DNA of 15,005 nucleotides from Dehalococcoidia bacterium CG2_30_46_9 (GTDB lineage: Bacteria > Chloroflexota > Dehalococcoidia > GIF9 > AB-539-J10): NCBI GenBank assembly GCA_001873005.1, contig MNYE01000004.1:1-15005 (forward strand). The letters run 5' to 3'. How positions within the stretch are numbered: position 1 is the stretch's first letter; each line of letters begins with the position of its first letter. The position numbers were made by a program, and so were the translations under genes. Below, piece after piece: positions 1 through 6,053 of this stretch. The notes beneath the pieces are model-generated. The model did not search any database, had not been told where the DNA came from, and saw only the letters and a program-made list of their open reading frames with translations.

Positions 1-1
1 A

Positions 2-1174
2 ACAGTTATTGGATTGGGGCAATGTGGTTGTAGGATTGCCGACCATTTTGCCCGGCTGAACAGGAAGGCACATGCCGAACGCAAGGCAACTATAGCTCCT
101 GTGGTTATTGCCGTAAACACTGACCAGGCAGATTTGGCCGGGCTAAAGTTTATCAAAAATGATTACATGCATCGCGTACTCATCGGGTTGCGTAAGACAA
201 TGGGACATGGAGTGGGTAAACTCAATGAAATTGGGGCAGAACTTGCTAAGGAAGATGGTGATAAAGTCATGGATGCCGTGAGGGCTGAGTCGCACTTTTA
301 CGAGACCCATGCCTTCCTTCTTATCGCTGGCGCTGGCGGCGGTACCGGCTCTGGAGCTTTGCCGATAGTCGCCAAGATGGTCAGGGAATGCTATATAAGT
401 AAGCCTGTCTTTGCCCTTTGCATTTTGCCTTTCGCGCATGAGCAAGCAAGCGAAGATAGAAGCGTTTATAATAGCGCCCTTTGCCTCAAGTCTGTTTATG
501 ACACAGTAGATGCTGTTTTCCTCGCTGATAACCAGAGATACGTCAGGAAGGATGCCAGCCTTATGAATAACATGGAAAAGATAAACCGGCAGATTGTTGA
601 GCCCTTCTATGATCTAATGTGCGCTGGCGAGGCAACCAAAAGAAAATATGTTGGCTCAAGGACTGTAGATGGCGGCGATATAATTGCCTCCCTGGAGGGC
701 TGGACTGCTTTGGGTATCGGTAGGAGCGAACTACCAACACTTCGTTTTCCCTGGGAAATAAAGAAGAAAAGTTTCCATGAAAAAGCTGTGGAAAGTTTCC
801 GGGGAACAGAAGCTATGGATGCCACTTTAAGCGAGCTTTCCATTACCTGTGACCCCAGGAATGCCGGCAAGGCTGTCTACATCATTTCTGGTCCGGCTAA
901 AGAGCTGAATATGGATATGGTTAAGAGTGTCAGTGATTATATCAGGGAGCTGGCGCCTACCGCCTTGCTCCGAGGCGGTGATTTTCCCGGGGAAAGTCAC
1001 TTTATTGATATTACTCTGATATTCTCCCAGCTTTCCTTCGTGCCCAAAATAAAGGAGTATTACGAGAAAGCCACGACATGGGCTCAGGAACATAAAGGGC
1101 AGGTGGAGGAAATAAAGAAAAGAATTGTTGCCCTGGCTGATGTGGGTAGGGACCTGCCGTCCCTCGTCAGATAA
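2..1174 (+). CDS. Tubulin/FtsZ-superfamily GTPase, 5' end cut by window edge
   Basis: Predicted GTP-binding, polymer-forming cytoskeletal protein of the tubulin/FtsZ/CetZ superfamily. The frame is open from base 2 and reads TVIGLGQCGCRI, so the TTG at 14 is probably internal and the true start lies outside. Numbering from that TTG, the visible motifs are: GQCGCRI (residues 2-8), closer to tubulin GQCGNQI than to FtsZ GGGGNA; VNTDQADL (34-41), like the FtsZ NTD segment; the tubulin signature GGGTGSG at 108-114; ADN near 171-173 as the candidate guanine-contact region; and a T7-like loop around 218-222 (VDGGD) that keeps both acidic residues (D219, D222) needed for GTP hydrolysis across a subunit interface. 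The tail after about 370 shows no FtsZ-type conserved C-terminal peptide. It is unlikely to be the main division FtsZ: the N-terminal motif is atypical and no ftsA/ftsQ/mur gene is adjacent. It may be a CetZ-like paralogue or phage/plasmid related. The superfamily call is strong; the role is unknown. Confidence 0.85.
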   Translation, partial: TVIGLGQCGCRIADHFARLNRKAHAERKATIAPVVIAVNTDQADLAGLKFIKNDYMHRVLIGLRKTMGHGVGKLNEIGAELAKEDGDKVMDAVRAESHFYETHAFLLIAGAGGGTGSGALPIVAKMVRECYISKPVFALCILPFAHEQASEDRSVYNSALCLKSVYDTVDAVFLADNQRYVRKDASLMNNMEKINRQIVEPFYDLMCAGEATKRKYVGSRTVDGGDIIASLEGWTALGIGRSELPTLRFPWEIKKKSFHEKAVESFRGTEAMDATLSELSITCDPRNAGKAVYIISGPAKELNMDMVKSVSDYIRELAPTALLRGGDFPGESHFIDITLIFSQLSFVPKIKEYYEKATTWAQEHKGQVEEIKKRIVALADVGRDLPSLVR

Positions 1175-1180
1175 GGTGGG

Positions 1181-1205
1181 AGGAGGGGAGGGCCTCCTTT
1201 CTTCT
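1181..1205 (+). terminator. Probable rho-independent terminator after the tubulin-like gene
   Basis: Six-base stem AGGAGG (1181-1186) and CCTCCT (1193-1198) with a six-base loop, followed by TTTCTTCT. It sits 7 bases after the tubulin-like stop codon and overlaps the terminase stop, as expected for a convergent junction. The T tract is interrupted, which lowers confidence. Confidence 0.5.
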
Positions 1206-2616
1206 ACGCTGGGCTGAGCCGGCCCTTGGCTTGCCTGGGATGGAAATCTCTGGCTGCCTTCACCACGAGAGCCAGGCTCACCAAAAAGTCATCATGCCCT
1301 TGCGATGGCTCAACATGGAAGTTCATTGTCTGGTTAGGGCGGTATTGTGCCCGGGCATGTTCCAGCTCAAATATAAATTCCTGATATTGCGGTGAGCTAT
1401 CTGATTGATATAACTTCAGCCTGACGCTGTTTATGAAGGCAAGCAGCTCGAATCCCAGTTCCGACTTGCTCTTTTCGCTAAAAGTGAAGGGAATCACTTT
1501 GCTGCCCAATTCCTGGCGCAAGAAGGAAGCTGTCGGCTGACCTATTCCTGTGGCGTCAACTACTATCCTATGGCAGTTCCAGACGTTCTTGAGGATATGT
1601 ACCATCTGGGGATAAAGCTGACTATGGGGTGTTCCTGTCCACTGGTAGTGCTCCACCACATTAAGGAAAGGCTCGGGAGAAGTCAGGGGAGGAAAGGCGG
1701 CCCTCCCCTCAACACCCCTTATTTGGCAAGGGATGGGAGGGTGGCAAGCAAAACTTAGTTCGGCAATGGTAATTACAGTGGAATCCCTCACCCTACCCTC
1801 TCCCTTAAAGGGAGAGGGTTCTCCAGCAAGGTCAATGCCGGCAAGGTAGATTCTTCCCGGCTGTGGCTGGGAGAGTCTGGGGTGTTTTCCCAGTATGGCG
1901 GCAATTTGTTCCCGGGAGAGGAAGTGTCCACTACCGCTAATGGGTAACAAAGCATATTGAGTTCGGAAAAGGGGATGATTTTCGCCCAGCCGGTCTCTTT
2001 CCGCTTGCACGAATTTGAGATATGCCGGGTTATACCGTCCCACTTCCTGCCAATCGTAGCGGAAATGACGTTTAATGCCATCCTTTTTCTCTAGCTCTAT
2101 ATTTGTTTGCTTGGTCTCCTCGAGCAAAGTAGTATCGTCCCAGGTGGTGCCATAATGGATTGTGGTGACATTTGAGCTCGAGCCCATGGGGCGGAATTCC
2201 TTGGTATATTTCTCTTTGCTCACATCCTGGCTTTCATCTATCTCCAACAGAATGTCAACAGTGTGTCCCACTACTGAAGAAGATTCCTCGGCGGATAAAA
2301 AGATCGCCCGGGCGGAGCCAAGCTGGATGATATAGCCCATCTGAGTCTGGTAGATGCCATCAAAGCCGAATTCATCTAATCTTTCCTTTAGTCTCTGTAT
2401 TGAGATGATTGTTTGAGGCTTGAAGGTGGGGGAGCACTTTATCAAATTTTCGCCTCTTGCCATATAAAGGGTTAAGAGAAGAACTTCCAGGTGTGCTGAG
2501 AGCTCGTTCTTGCCGCCCTGGCGGGCAATCTCCACCGAAAGGGTGAGCCCCTTGCCGTGAAGGACAGAATCTATAACAGCTTTAGCTATTTCTTGTTGAT
2601 AAGGTCGTAGTTTCAT
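1204..2616 (-). CDS. Phage-type terminase large subunit (packaging ATPase/nuclease)
   Basis: Predicted motor of double-stranded DNA packaging: an N-terminal ATPase translocates DNA and a C-terminal RNase H-fold nuclease cuts it. I start at the ATG at 2616 (MKLRPYQQEI, typical for the family); a TTG 21 bases upstream is possible, and neither has a clear Shine-Dalgarno. Motifs in 470-aa numbering: a terminase-style Walker A RQGGKNE at 32-38, Walker B ILLEIDE at 122-128 with the catalytic Glu, nuclease Asp in GIDLAG (D262), VVDATG (D354) and HDD (442-443). All catalytic groups are present, so it may be active. Between the first and second nuclease strands it carries two foreign-looking stretches, roughly residues 266-278 and 288-318, encoded by palindromic repeat DNA. 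No portal, capsid or tail gene is visible; upstream is a small coiled-coil protein that could be its partner. It could be a prophage remnant, a domesticated packaging protein, or a satellite element. Confidence 0.85.
   Translation of the reverse strand: MKLRPYQQEIAKAVIDSVLHGKGLTLSVEIARQGGKNELSAHLEVLLLTLYMARGENLIKCSPTFKPQTIISIQRLKERLDEFGFDGIYQTQMGYIIQLGSARAIFLSAEESSSVVGHTVDILLEIDESQDVSKEKYTKEFRPMGSSSNVTTIHYGTTWDDTTLLEETKQTNIELEKKDGIKRHFRYDWQEVGRYNPAYLKFVQAERDRLGENHPLFRTQYALLPISGSGHFLSREQIAAILGKHPRLSQPQPGRIYLAGIDLAGEPSPFKGEGRVRDSTVITIAELSFACHPPIPCQIRGVEGRAAFPPLTSPEPFLNVVEHYQWTGTPHSQLYPQMVHILKNVWNCHRIVVDATGIGQPTASFLRQELGSKVIPFTFSEKSKSELGFELLAFINSVRLKLYQSDSSPQYQEFIFELEHARAQYRPNQTMNFHVEPSQGHDDFLVSLALVVKAARDFHPRQAKGRLSPA
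1686..1741. repeat. GC-rich palindromic repeat inside the terminase gene
   Basis: Overlapping inverted pairs: GGGGAGG (1686-1692) with CCTCCCC (1702-1708), and CCCTCCC (1701-1707) with GGGAGGG (1735-1741). They lie in the terminase frame and encode a Pro/Gly/Cys-rich stretch unlike the flanking nuclease strands. Probably inserted repeat DNA that kept the frame. Confidence 0.5.
1795..1819. repeat. Near-perfect 25-bp palindrome inside the terminase gene
   Basis: Twelve-base arms ACCCTCTCCCTT and AAGGGAGAGGGT around a single central A. On the minus strand it is read in frame as PSPFKGEGRVR, immediately after the first catalytic Asp motif of the nuclease (GIDLAG) and before the next beta strand (STVITIAEL). 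This type of palindrome is normally intergenic. Confidence 0.75.
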
Positions 2617-2706
2617 TGACAAAAGGTCAAAAATCAAAGATAAAAAATTAAAATGACAAATTAAAAATCAAAAGTTTCTAATTTGTAACTGCTCACCCAT
2701 ATTGTT

Positions 2707-2753
2707 ATGCTGACCCTGAAACAAGTTCAGGGTGACATTACTTGTTTCAGCAT
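2707..2753. repeat. Nested hairpin 1 in MITE copy A
   Basis: Outer arms ATGCTGA (2707-2713) and TCAGCAT (2747-2753) enclose a complete inner hairpin at 2713-2733 with arms ACCCTGAA and TTCAGGGT around ACAAG. The inner unit looks inserted into the loop of the outer one. Confidence 0.75.
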
Positions 2754-2765
2754 CTCTGTTTTGGG

Positions 2766-2801
2766 ATTCCGAAACCCCTGAAACAAGTTCAGGGTCGGAA
2801 T
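2766..2801. repeat. Nested hairpin 2 in MITE copy A
   Basis: Outer arms ATTCCG (2766-2771) and CGGAAT (2796-2801) enclose an inner hairpin with arms CCCTGAA (2776-2782) and TTCAGGG (2788-2794). This is the same inner unit as in hairpin 1, placed in a different outer hairpin. Confidence 0.75.
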
Positions 2802-2868
2802 GACACCAGTGCAGCTGTGTAGTTACTCTAATTTTTGCATTTTGCTCTGTATTTTTGACCTTTGCATT

Positions 2869-3213
2869 TTAATGTTTGACTTTCGTTGCAATGCCTACCC
2901 CCAACGGTATAGCTACCTCAGTGAGCACTTTGGTGATAGCTTCCTTGAGGGACTTTTTCTGCTCCTGGCTGATTTGATACTTTGTCTTGACAAGTCGGGC
3001 TATGATATTGGCGGCTTCAAGGTGCATGTCAATTCTGTCAGGCTGTCTTTCTACAAGCTCTCTGAGCTTGAGTCTAAGGAGGGCAATTTCCTCGTCCAGC
3101 CCTTCAACTTCAGAAGCCTCCTCAAACTCAATTCTCTCTGCTTCATCCAGAGCCCGCCGATAATATCCCCTCTGGCTACCTTTGGCGCGGTTTCTTGTTA
3201 CCTTTGTTGCCAT
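2869..3213 (-). CDS. Hypothetical 114-aa coiled-coil protein upstream of terminase
   Basis: Not assigned to a family. It opens with a basic stretch (MATKVTRNRAKGSQRGYYRR), then an acidic helix (about residues 22-42) running into a Leu-rich, probably coiled-coil segment (about 43-58). Two further amphipathic helices follow (about 60-100). There is no signal peptide or membrane segment. Size, charge and position just before a terminase large subunit fit a small-terminase or other DNA-binding partner, but no sequence motif proves this. The start overlaps the preceding 50-aa ORF by 38 bases, suggesting translational coupling; there is no close Shine-Dalgarno. The last residues (KVKH) may come from the adjoining AT-rich repeat, so the native C-terminus may have been altered. 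Confidence 0.65.
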   Translation of the reverse strand: MATKVTRNRAKGSQRGYYRRALDEAERIEFEEASEVEGLDEEIALLRLKLRELVERQPDRIDMHLEAANIIARLVKTKYQISQEQKKSLKEAITKVLTEVAIPLGVGIATKVKH

Positions 3214-3328
3214 AGTGGTTAGTTGGCTTTGCTTTTGCCTCCACTTGCGTCTTGATTAGCCCGTAAACCAGGATATGCGCCGCCAGATTGTAATCTTGCT
3301 TCTGCAGAGCAAAATGCAATAGTTTCAT
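3176..3328 (-). CDS. Small 50-aa ORF at the head of the terminase group
   Basis: Starts with an ATG (3326-3328) preceded by AGGAA at 5-base spacing and ends with TAG at 3176-3178. The first 32 residues look like a folded helical segment (MKLLHFALQKQDYNLAAHIL and onward); the tail after about residue 31 is basic and low-complexity, and this is the part that overlaps the 114-aa gene. No family recognised. It is short, so the evidence is only a ribosome site, plausible amino-acid use and operon-like placement. It may be a conserved small protein or a leader that couples translation to the next gene. Confidence 0.45.
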   Translation of the reverse strand: MKLLHFALQKQDYNLAAHILVYGLIKTQVEAKAKPTNHYGNKGNKKPRQR

Positions 3329-3336
3329 CAGTTCCT

Positions 3337-3365
3337 ATAATAGCACTAATGTTCTAAGTGGGCAA
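3337..3365 (-). promoter_or_regulatory. Possible promoter for the small-ORF/114-aa/terminase group
   Basis: On the minus strand TTGCCC (3360-3365), 17 bases, TATTAT (3337-3342). The -10 box ends only 8 bases before the ATG of the 50-aa ORF, so a transcript from it would be nearly leaderless and would lose the AGGAA site. The promoter, the small ORF start, or both may therefore be wrong. Confidence 0.3.
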
Positions 3366-3385
3366 GGGATTTTTGTCCTTTCTTA

Positions 3386-4054
3386 TTAGTATTTAGAAAC
3401 GTCTAGTTCCTCCATTTTCCCGGTTATTGTAAATGCTACTCGCTCGCAGATATTAGTGGCCCGGTCAGCGGAACGCTCTAGGTTGTGGGCAACCCAAATG
3501 AGACGAGTTGCCCGATTAATCGTCTTCGGGTCGACCATCATAAAAGTGAGAAGTTCGCGAAAGACCTGATCATAAAGACTGTCCACGACACTATCCATGC
3601 TAACGACTTGCTTTGCCAGCTCTAGGTCGCGGGTGATGAAAGACTGGAGACTCTTATCAATCATTTCGATAGTCAGTTCTGCCATTCGCGGAATATCAAT
3701 CAGTGGTTTCAAAGGCGGCTCGTCACCTATCATAATTACAACCTTGGCAATTCCTACGGCATAATCCCCCATTCGTTCCAGTTCCGTTATCATATTTAGA
3801 ACAGCTACAATAATGCGCAAGTCACTAGCCACCGGCTGCTGTGTCACCATAAGCTGAATGCACCTATCTTCGATGGCAAACCGCTGCCTATTTATCTTGG
3901 CGTCATCAGCAATTATTTTGTGTGCCAGAGTCAAATCCCGCTTTTTCAGTGCCCCAGTGGCCCGGTCTATCGCCTTTGTTACCATGCTACCCATAATTAA
4001 GACATCGTCTTGAATGCCTTGCAAGCTTTTGTGAAACGTGGAGCTCACTTCCAT
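3386..4054 (-). CDS. phoU: PhoU phosphate signalling regulator
   Basis: Cytoplasmic metal-binding three-helix-bundle protein that modulates phosphate transporters and the PhoR/PhoB-type response. Length (222 aa) is normal for PhoU with two tandem domains. The conserved metal-binding signatures are visible in both halves: ELERMGDYA (about residues 91-99) and NLERSADRATNICE (about 191-204). The ATG start is supported by GAGGAGG about 8 bases upstream. It is the last gene of a DUF47-PiT-PhoU series on the minus strand, 144 bases after pit, so it probably serves the low-affinity PiT system here; no pst genes are in the window. The call is firm; the partner (PiT, or Pst elsewhere) is inferred. Confidence 0.95.
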   Translation of the reverse strand: MEVSSTFHKSLQGIQDDVLIMGSMVTKAIDRATGALKKRDLTLAHKIIADDAKINRQRFAIEDRCIQLMVTQQPVASDLRIIVAVLNMITELERMGDYAVGIAKVVIMIGDEPPLKPLIDIPRMAELTIEMIDKSLQSFITRDLELAKQVVSMDSVVDSLYDQVFRELLTFMMVDPKTINRATRLIWVAHNLERSADRATNICERVAFTITGKMEELDVSKY

Positions 4055-4103
4055 ATTTATTACCTCCTCACCAATTTAATCAAACCTCTGGTGATACAAG
4101 CCT

Positions 4104-4153
4104 GTAGTTGCCTGATTTATCAGGCGGGAAAGCCCAATAAATTGGGCAACTAC
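4104..4153. repeat. Compact double-hairpin repeat between pit and phoU
   Basis: A 50-bp unit bounded by GTAGTTGCC (4104-4112) and GGCAACTAC (4145-4153). Inside are two perfect hairpins, GCCTGAT-TT-ATCAGGC (4110-4125) and GCCCAAT-AA-ATTGGGC (4132-4147). The outer arms overlap both inner hairpins, so the outer stem and the inner pair are mutually exclusive. It has no T tract, so it is not a classic terminator. It may be an intergenic repeat or an mRNA-processing/stability structure in the pit-phoU transcript. Confidence 0.7.
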
Positions 4154-4198
4154 TGCACGACTAAATGTTACACTAACTCGCATTGGTTTATCAAGCGC

Positions 4199-5194
4199 TC
4201 ACCAAAACAGTGGTTTAAGCACCAAGGCTAGCAAGAAGCCAAGTCCACCGCAGACAGGAAAAGTCAGGAGCCAGGTCAGGACAATTTGTCTGGTAACACC
4301 CCATCTCACAGCGGAGAGCCGACGGGTAGCCCCAACACCCATGATAGCAGTGATAATAGTATGGCTGGTGCTCAGAGGGATGCCCAGAGAAGAAGCCAGA
4401 AGAATAGTAAGACTGGCGGCGCTTTCTGCCGCAAAGCCGTTTACCGGTTCAAGTTTGGTAAGTCTGAAGCCCATAGTCCTAATAATGCGCCAGCCACCAA
4501 AGCTGGTGCCTAATCCCATAACTAAGCTGCAGATGAGGATCATCCATATTGATACGTGGAATTCAGGTAGCACTCCGCCCAAGAACAGAGCCAGAGCAAA
4601 GGTTCCCATGAATTTCTGCCCATCGTTACTCCCGTGGCTAAAGGCCATAAAAGCCGCCGAAAGAATCTGGGCTCGTCCAAAGAATCTCCTGATAAAGGTG
4701 GGAGTGGCGCGAGCGAACAAACGGTAAATTGTGATCATAACTATGAAGCCAGCGAGGAAGCCGAGTACTGTAGATAGTGCTAGACCCACTAGTACTCTCT
4801 GCCATCCCTCCCACAACAACACTGATGTGCCGGCAGTGGCTAGCCCAGCCCCAGCCAGCCCAGCAACCAATTCATGGGTCTCACTCGTGGGTACACCCCA
4901 TCGCCATGCCACGGTGCTCCAGATAACTATAGCTAGCATAGCCGACGCTACCGTATGCAGACCTATGACTTCCGGTTTAACTATGCCCGTGCCAATTGTA
5001 GTCGCCACCGCGGTACCTGTAACTATCGCCCCTAAGATATTAAATGCCGCAGCCATAGCTATTGCTCGGTGAGGAGAAAGGACACGAGTAGAGACTACTG
5101 TGGCGATAGCGTTAGGGGCGTCGGTCCAGCCGTTGACAAATTCGGCTGCCAGAACCAATAGCAGCACTATAGTCAAGGATACACTTATATCCAT
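4199..5194 (-). CDS. pit: PiT-family inorganic phosphate transporter
   Basis: Inner-membrane, cation-coupled low-affinity phosphate permease (PiT/PHO4 family). At 331 aa, rich in hydrophobic segments, it is near the length of compact bacterial and archaeal members. Both inverted family signatures are seen: GWTDAPNAIATVVSTRVLSP near residues 22-41 (the usual ND is TD here) and SHGSNDGQKFMG near 186-197. The C-terminal half shows the conserved SLGIPLSTSHT segment. The first helix begins right after MDISVS. The ATG start lies 44 bases after the DUF47 stop, with only a weak ribosome site, consistent with reinitiation or coupling. The neighbouring DUF47 and PhoU proteins make a complete phosphate-uptake cassette. 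Confidence 0.95.
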   Translation of the reverse strand: MDISVSLTIVLLLVLAAEFVNGWTDAPNAIATVVSTRVLSPHRAIAMAAAFNILGAIVTGTAVATTIGTGIVKPEVIGLHTVASAMLAIVIWSTVAWRWGVPTSETHELVAGLAGAGLATAGTSVLLWEGWQRVLVGLALSTVLGFLAGFIVMITIYRLFARATPTFIRRFFGRAQILSAAFMAFSHGSNDGQKFMGTFALALFLGGVLPEFHVSIWMILICSLVMGLGTSFGGWRIIRTMGFRLTKLEPVNGFAAESAASLTILLASSLGIPLSTSHTIITAIMGVGATRRLSAVRWGVTRQIVLTWLLTFPVCGGLGFLLALVLKPLFW

Positions 5195-5238
5195 TTATCC
5201 AGTCAGGTTAAGCTACGAGACAAGCTTAGCATAATGGC

Positions 5239-5868
5239 TCAGGCATACTTCAGAGCCACACCTTCTAGGATGTTGGCCACATCTTCACACCTATCGATGG
5301 CAGTCTCCATATGCTCGTAAATCTCGCGCCACTTGATAAGGTAAGAAAAATCATTTGCATTAGCAAAAAGCTCGGCGATTGCCGAACGATGGACGCTGTC
5401 CCCAAGGTTCTCCAGACGGTTAATTTCCGTGCACTGCTTGAGAAGCCGATTTTTGTCAATGCCTTTGTATAACTCAGAGATTGCCTTTTCGATTTCAACG
5501 GCTGCTTGCACTACGATATCAGCAAGCTGCTTTGCACTATCGGTGGGATGCTCTACCCTGAAAAGTAGCATAGAATCTGCTGTCGACTGTATGAAGTCAG
5601 TTATATCGTCAAGGGCATTAGCCAACAGGGCAATATCCTCGCGATCGAATGGAGTCACAAAGGTACGGTGCAATTGGGCGACAATTTCGTGAGTTATGGC
5701 ATCGCCCTGGTGCTCTAAATCGGTTATCGTTTCTACTCGTTCCTTGATATTTTCCCAGATATATACCAAATCTCTTAGCTGCTGAGCTATCTTGACCGTA
5801 TTCTGAGCACCCTGCTCAAAGAGAACGAAAAATTTCCTTTCTCTGGGCATAAGTGACAACTTGAACAA
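5239..5868 (-). CDS. PhoU-like DUF47 protein, PiT accessory
   Basis: Helical-bundle protein of the DUF47/PhoU-like (Pit accessory) family, commonly encoded next to pit and thought to regulate the permease. 209 aa, normal length. Family-typical features seen: FKLSLMPRERKFFVLFEQ at the N-terminus, DLEHQGDAITHEIV, TPFDREDIALLANALDDITD, and the second-half repeats RLENLGDSVHRSA and HMETAIDRCEDVANILEGV. The start is TTG at 5868: AAAGGAGG lies 8 bases upstream of it, while the next ATG (residue 7) is too far away. It is the first gene of the phosphate cluster, directly downstream of a strong promoter. Confidence 0.92.
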   Translation of the reverse strand: MFKLSLMPRERKFFVLFEQGAQNTVKIAQQLRDLVYIWENIKERVETITDLEHQGDAITHEIVAQLHRTFVTPFDREDIALLANALDDITDFIQSTADSMLLFRVEHPTDSAKQLADIVVQAAVEIEKAISELYKGIDKNRLLKQCTEINRLENLGDSVHRSAIAELFANANDFSYLIKWREIYEHMETAIDRCEDVANILEGVALKYA

Positions 5869-5940
5869 TTTCGAAACCTCCTTTGAGACGCGAGCAATCC
5901 TACTCTATACGGTTGCTGGGTCTAGCTCAAAACCACCATG

Positions 5941-5969
5941 ATTTTACATGCGAGGTCAGCAATAGTCAA
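5941..5969 (-). promoter_or_regulatory. Strong sigma70-type promoter of the DUF47-pit-phoU cluster
   Basis: Minus strand: TTGACT (5964-5969), exactly 17 bases, TAAAAT (5941-5946). Five of six bases match consensus in each box. The start point would be near 5934, leaving a leader of roughly 65 bases before the TTG start of the DUF47 gene. No clear Pho box was recognised. Confidence 0.7.
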
Positions 5970-6000
5970 TCAGACGATTTGAATGGTCTTGTCATTAAGC

Positions 6001-6015
6001 ACCCTGGGACAGGGT
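6001..6015. repeat. Small perfect hairpin upstream of the phosphate promoter
   Basis: ACCCTG-GGA-CAGGGT. It lies between the phosphate promoter and MITE copy B. No T tract follows on either strand. The rest of 5970-6053 holds nothing I recognise. Confidence 0.4.
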
Positions 6016-6053
6016 TCTACCTTCACCTTTACTCTACCTATTAGTAAACCCTG

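Larger units (their letters stand above)
2685..2826. mobile_element. MITE-like element, copy A, with 8-bp target duplication
   Basis: A 142-bp non-coding element. Left end GTAACTGCTCACC (2685-2697); the right end on the opposite strand reads GTAACTACACAGC (2826-2814), 10 of 13 matching. It is flanked by a perfect 8-bp direct repeat TCTAATTT (2677-2684 and 2827-2834), as expected for a transposition target duplication. The interior holds two compound hairpins. Copy B at 6054-6147 shares the same ends and interior plan. No transposase is encoded, so mobility would need one supplied in trans. Confidence 0.75.
2622..2863. repeat. AT-rich inverted-repeat element, host of MITE copy A
   Basis: A perfect 13-base inverted pair, AAAGGTCAAAAAT (2622-2634) and ATTTTTGACCTTT (2851-2863), bounds AT-rich flanks of similar composition on both sides. 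The whole intergenic space between the terminase start (2616) and the stop of the 114-aa gene (2869) is this element plus the MITE nested in it. Removing it would leave the two genes about 10 bases apart, suggesting it was inserted between once-adjacent genes. Confidence 0.55.

Noticed and set aside
2685..2826. CRISPR-like or tRNA-like structure
   Set aside because: The repeated motifs are palindromic hairpins without regular spacers, and no anticodon arm or CCA end can be drawn. Terminal inverted repeats plus target duplication explain the element better.
2800..3222. 140-residue plus-strand frame antisense to the 114-aa gene
   Set aside because: It starts inside the MITE right end and the AT-rich repeat (LCILLCIFDLCILMFDF is a translation of repeat DNA), and the minus-strand frame has better composition and gene order.
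4286..5072. Several plus-strand frames over pit
   Set aside because: Shadows of the PiT coding sequence, rich in Ala/Thr/Pro from reading antisense to hydrophobic codons.
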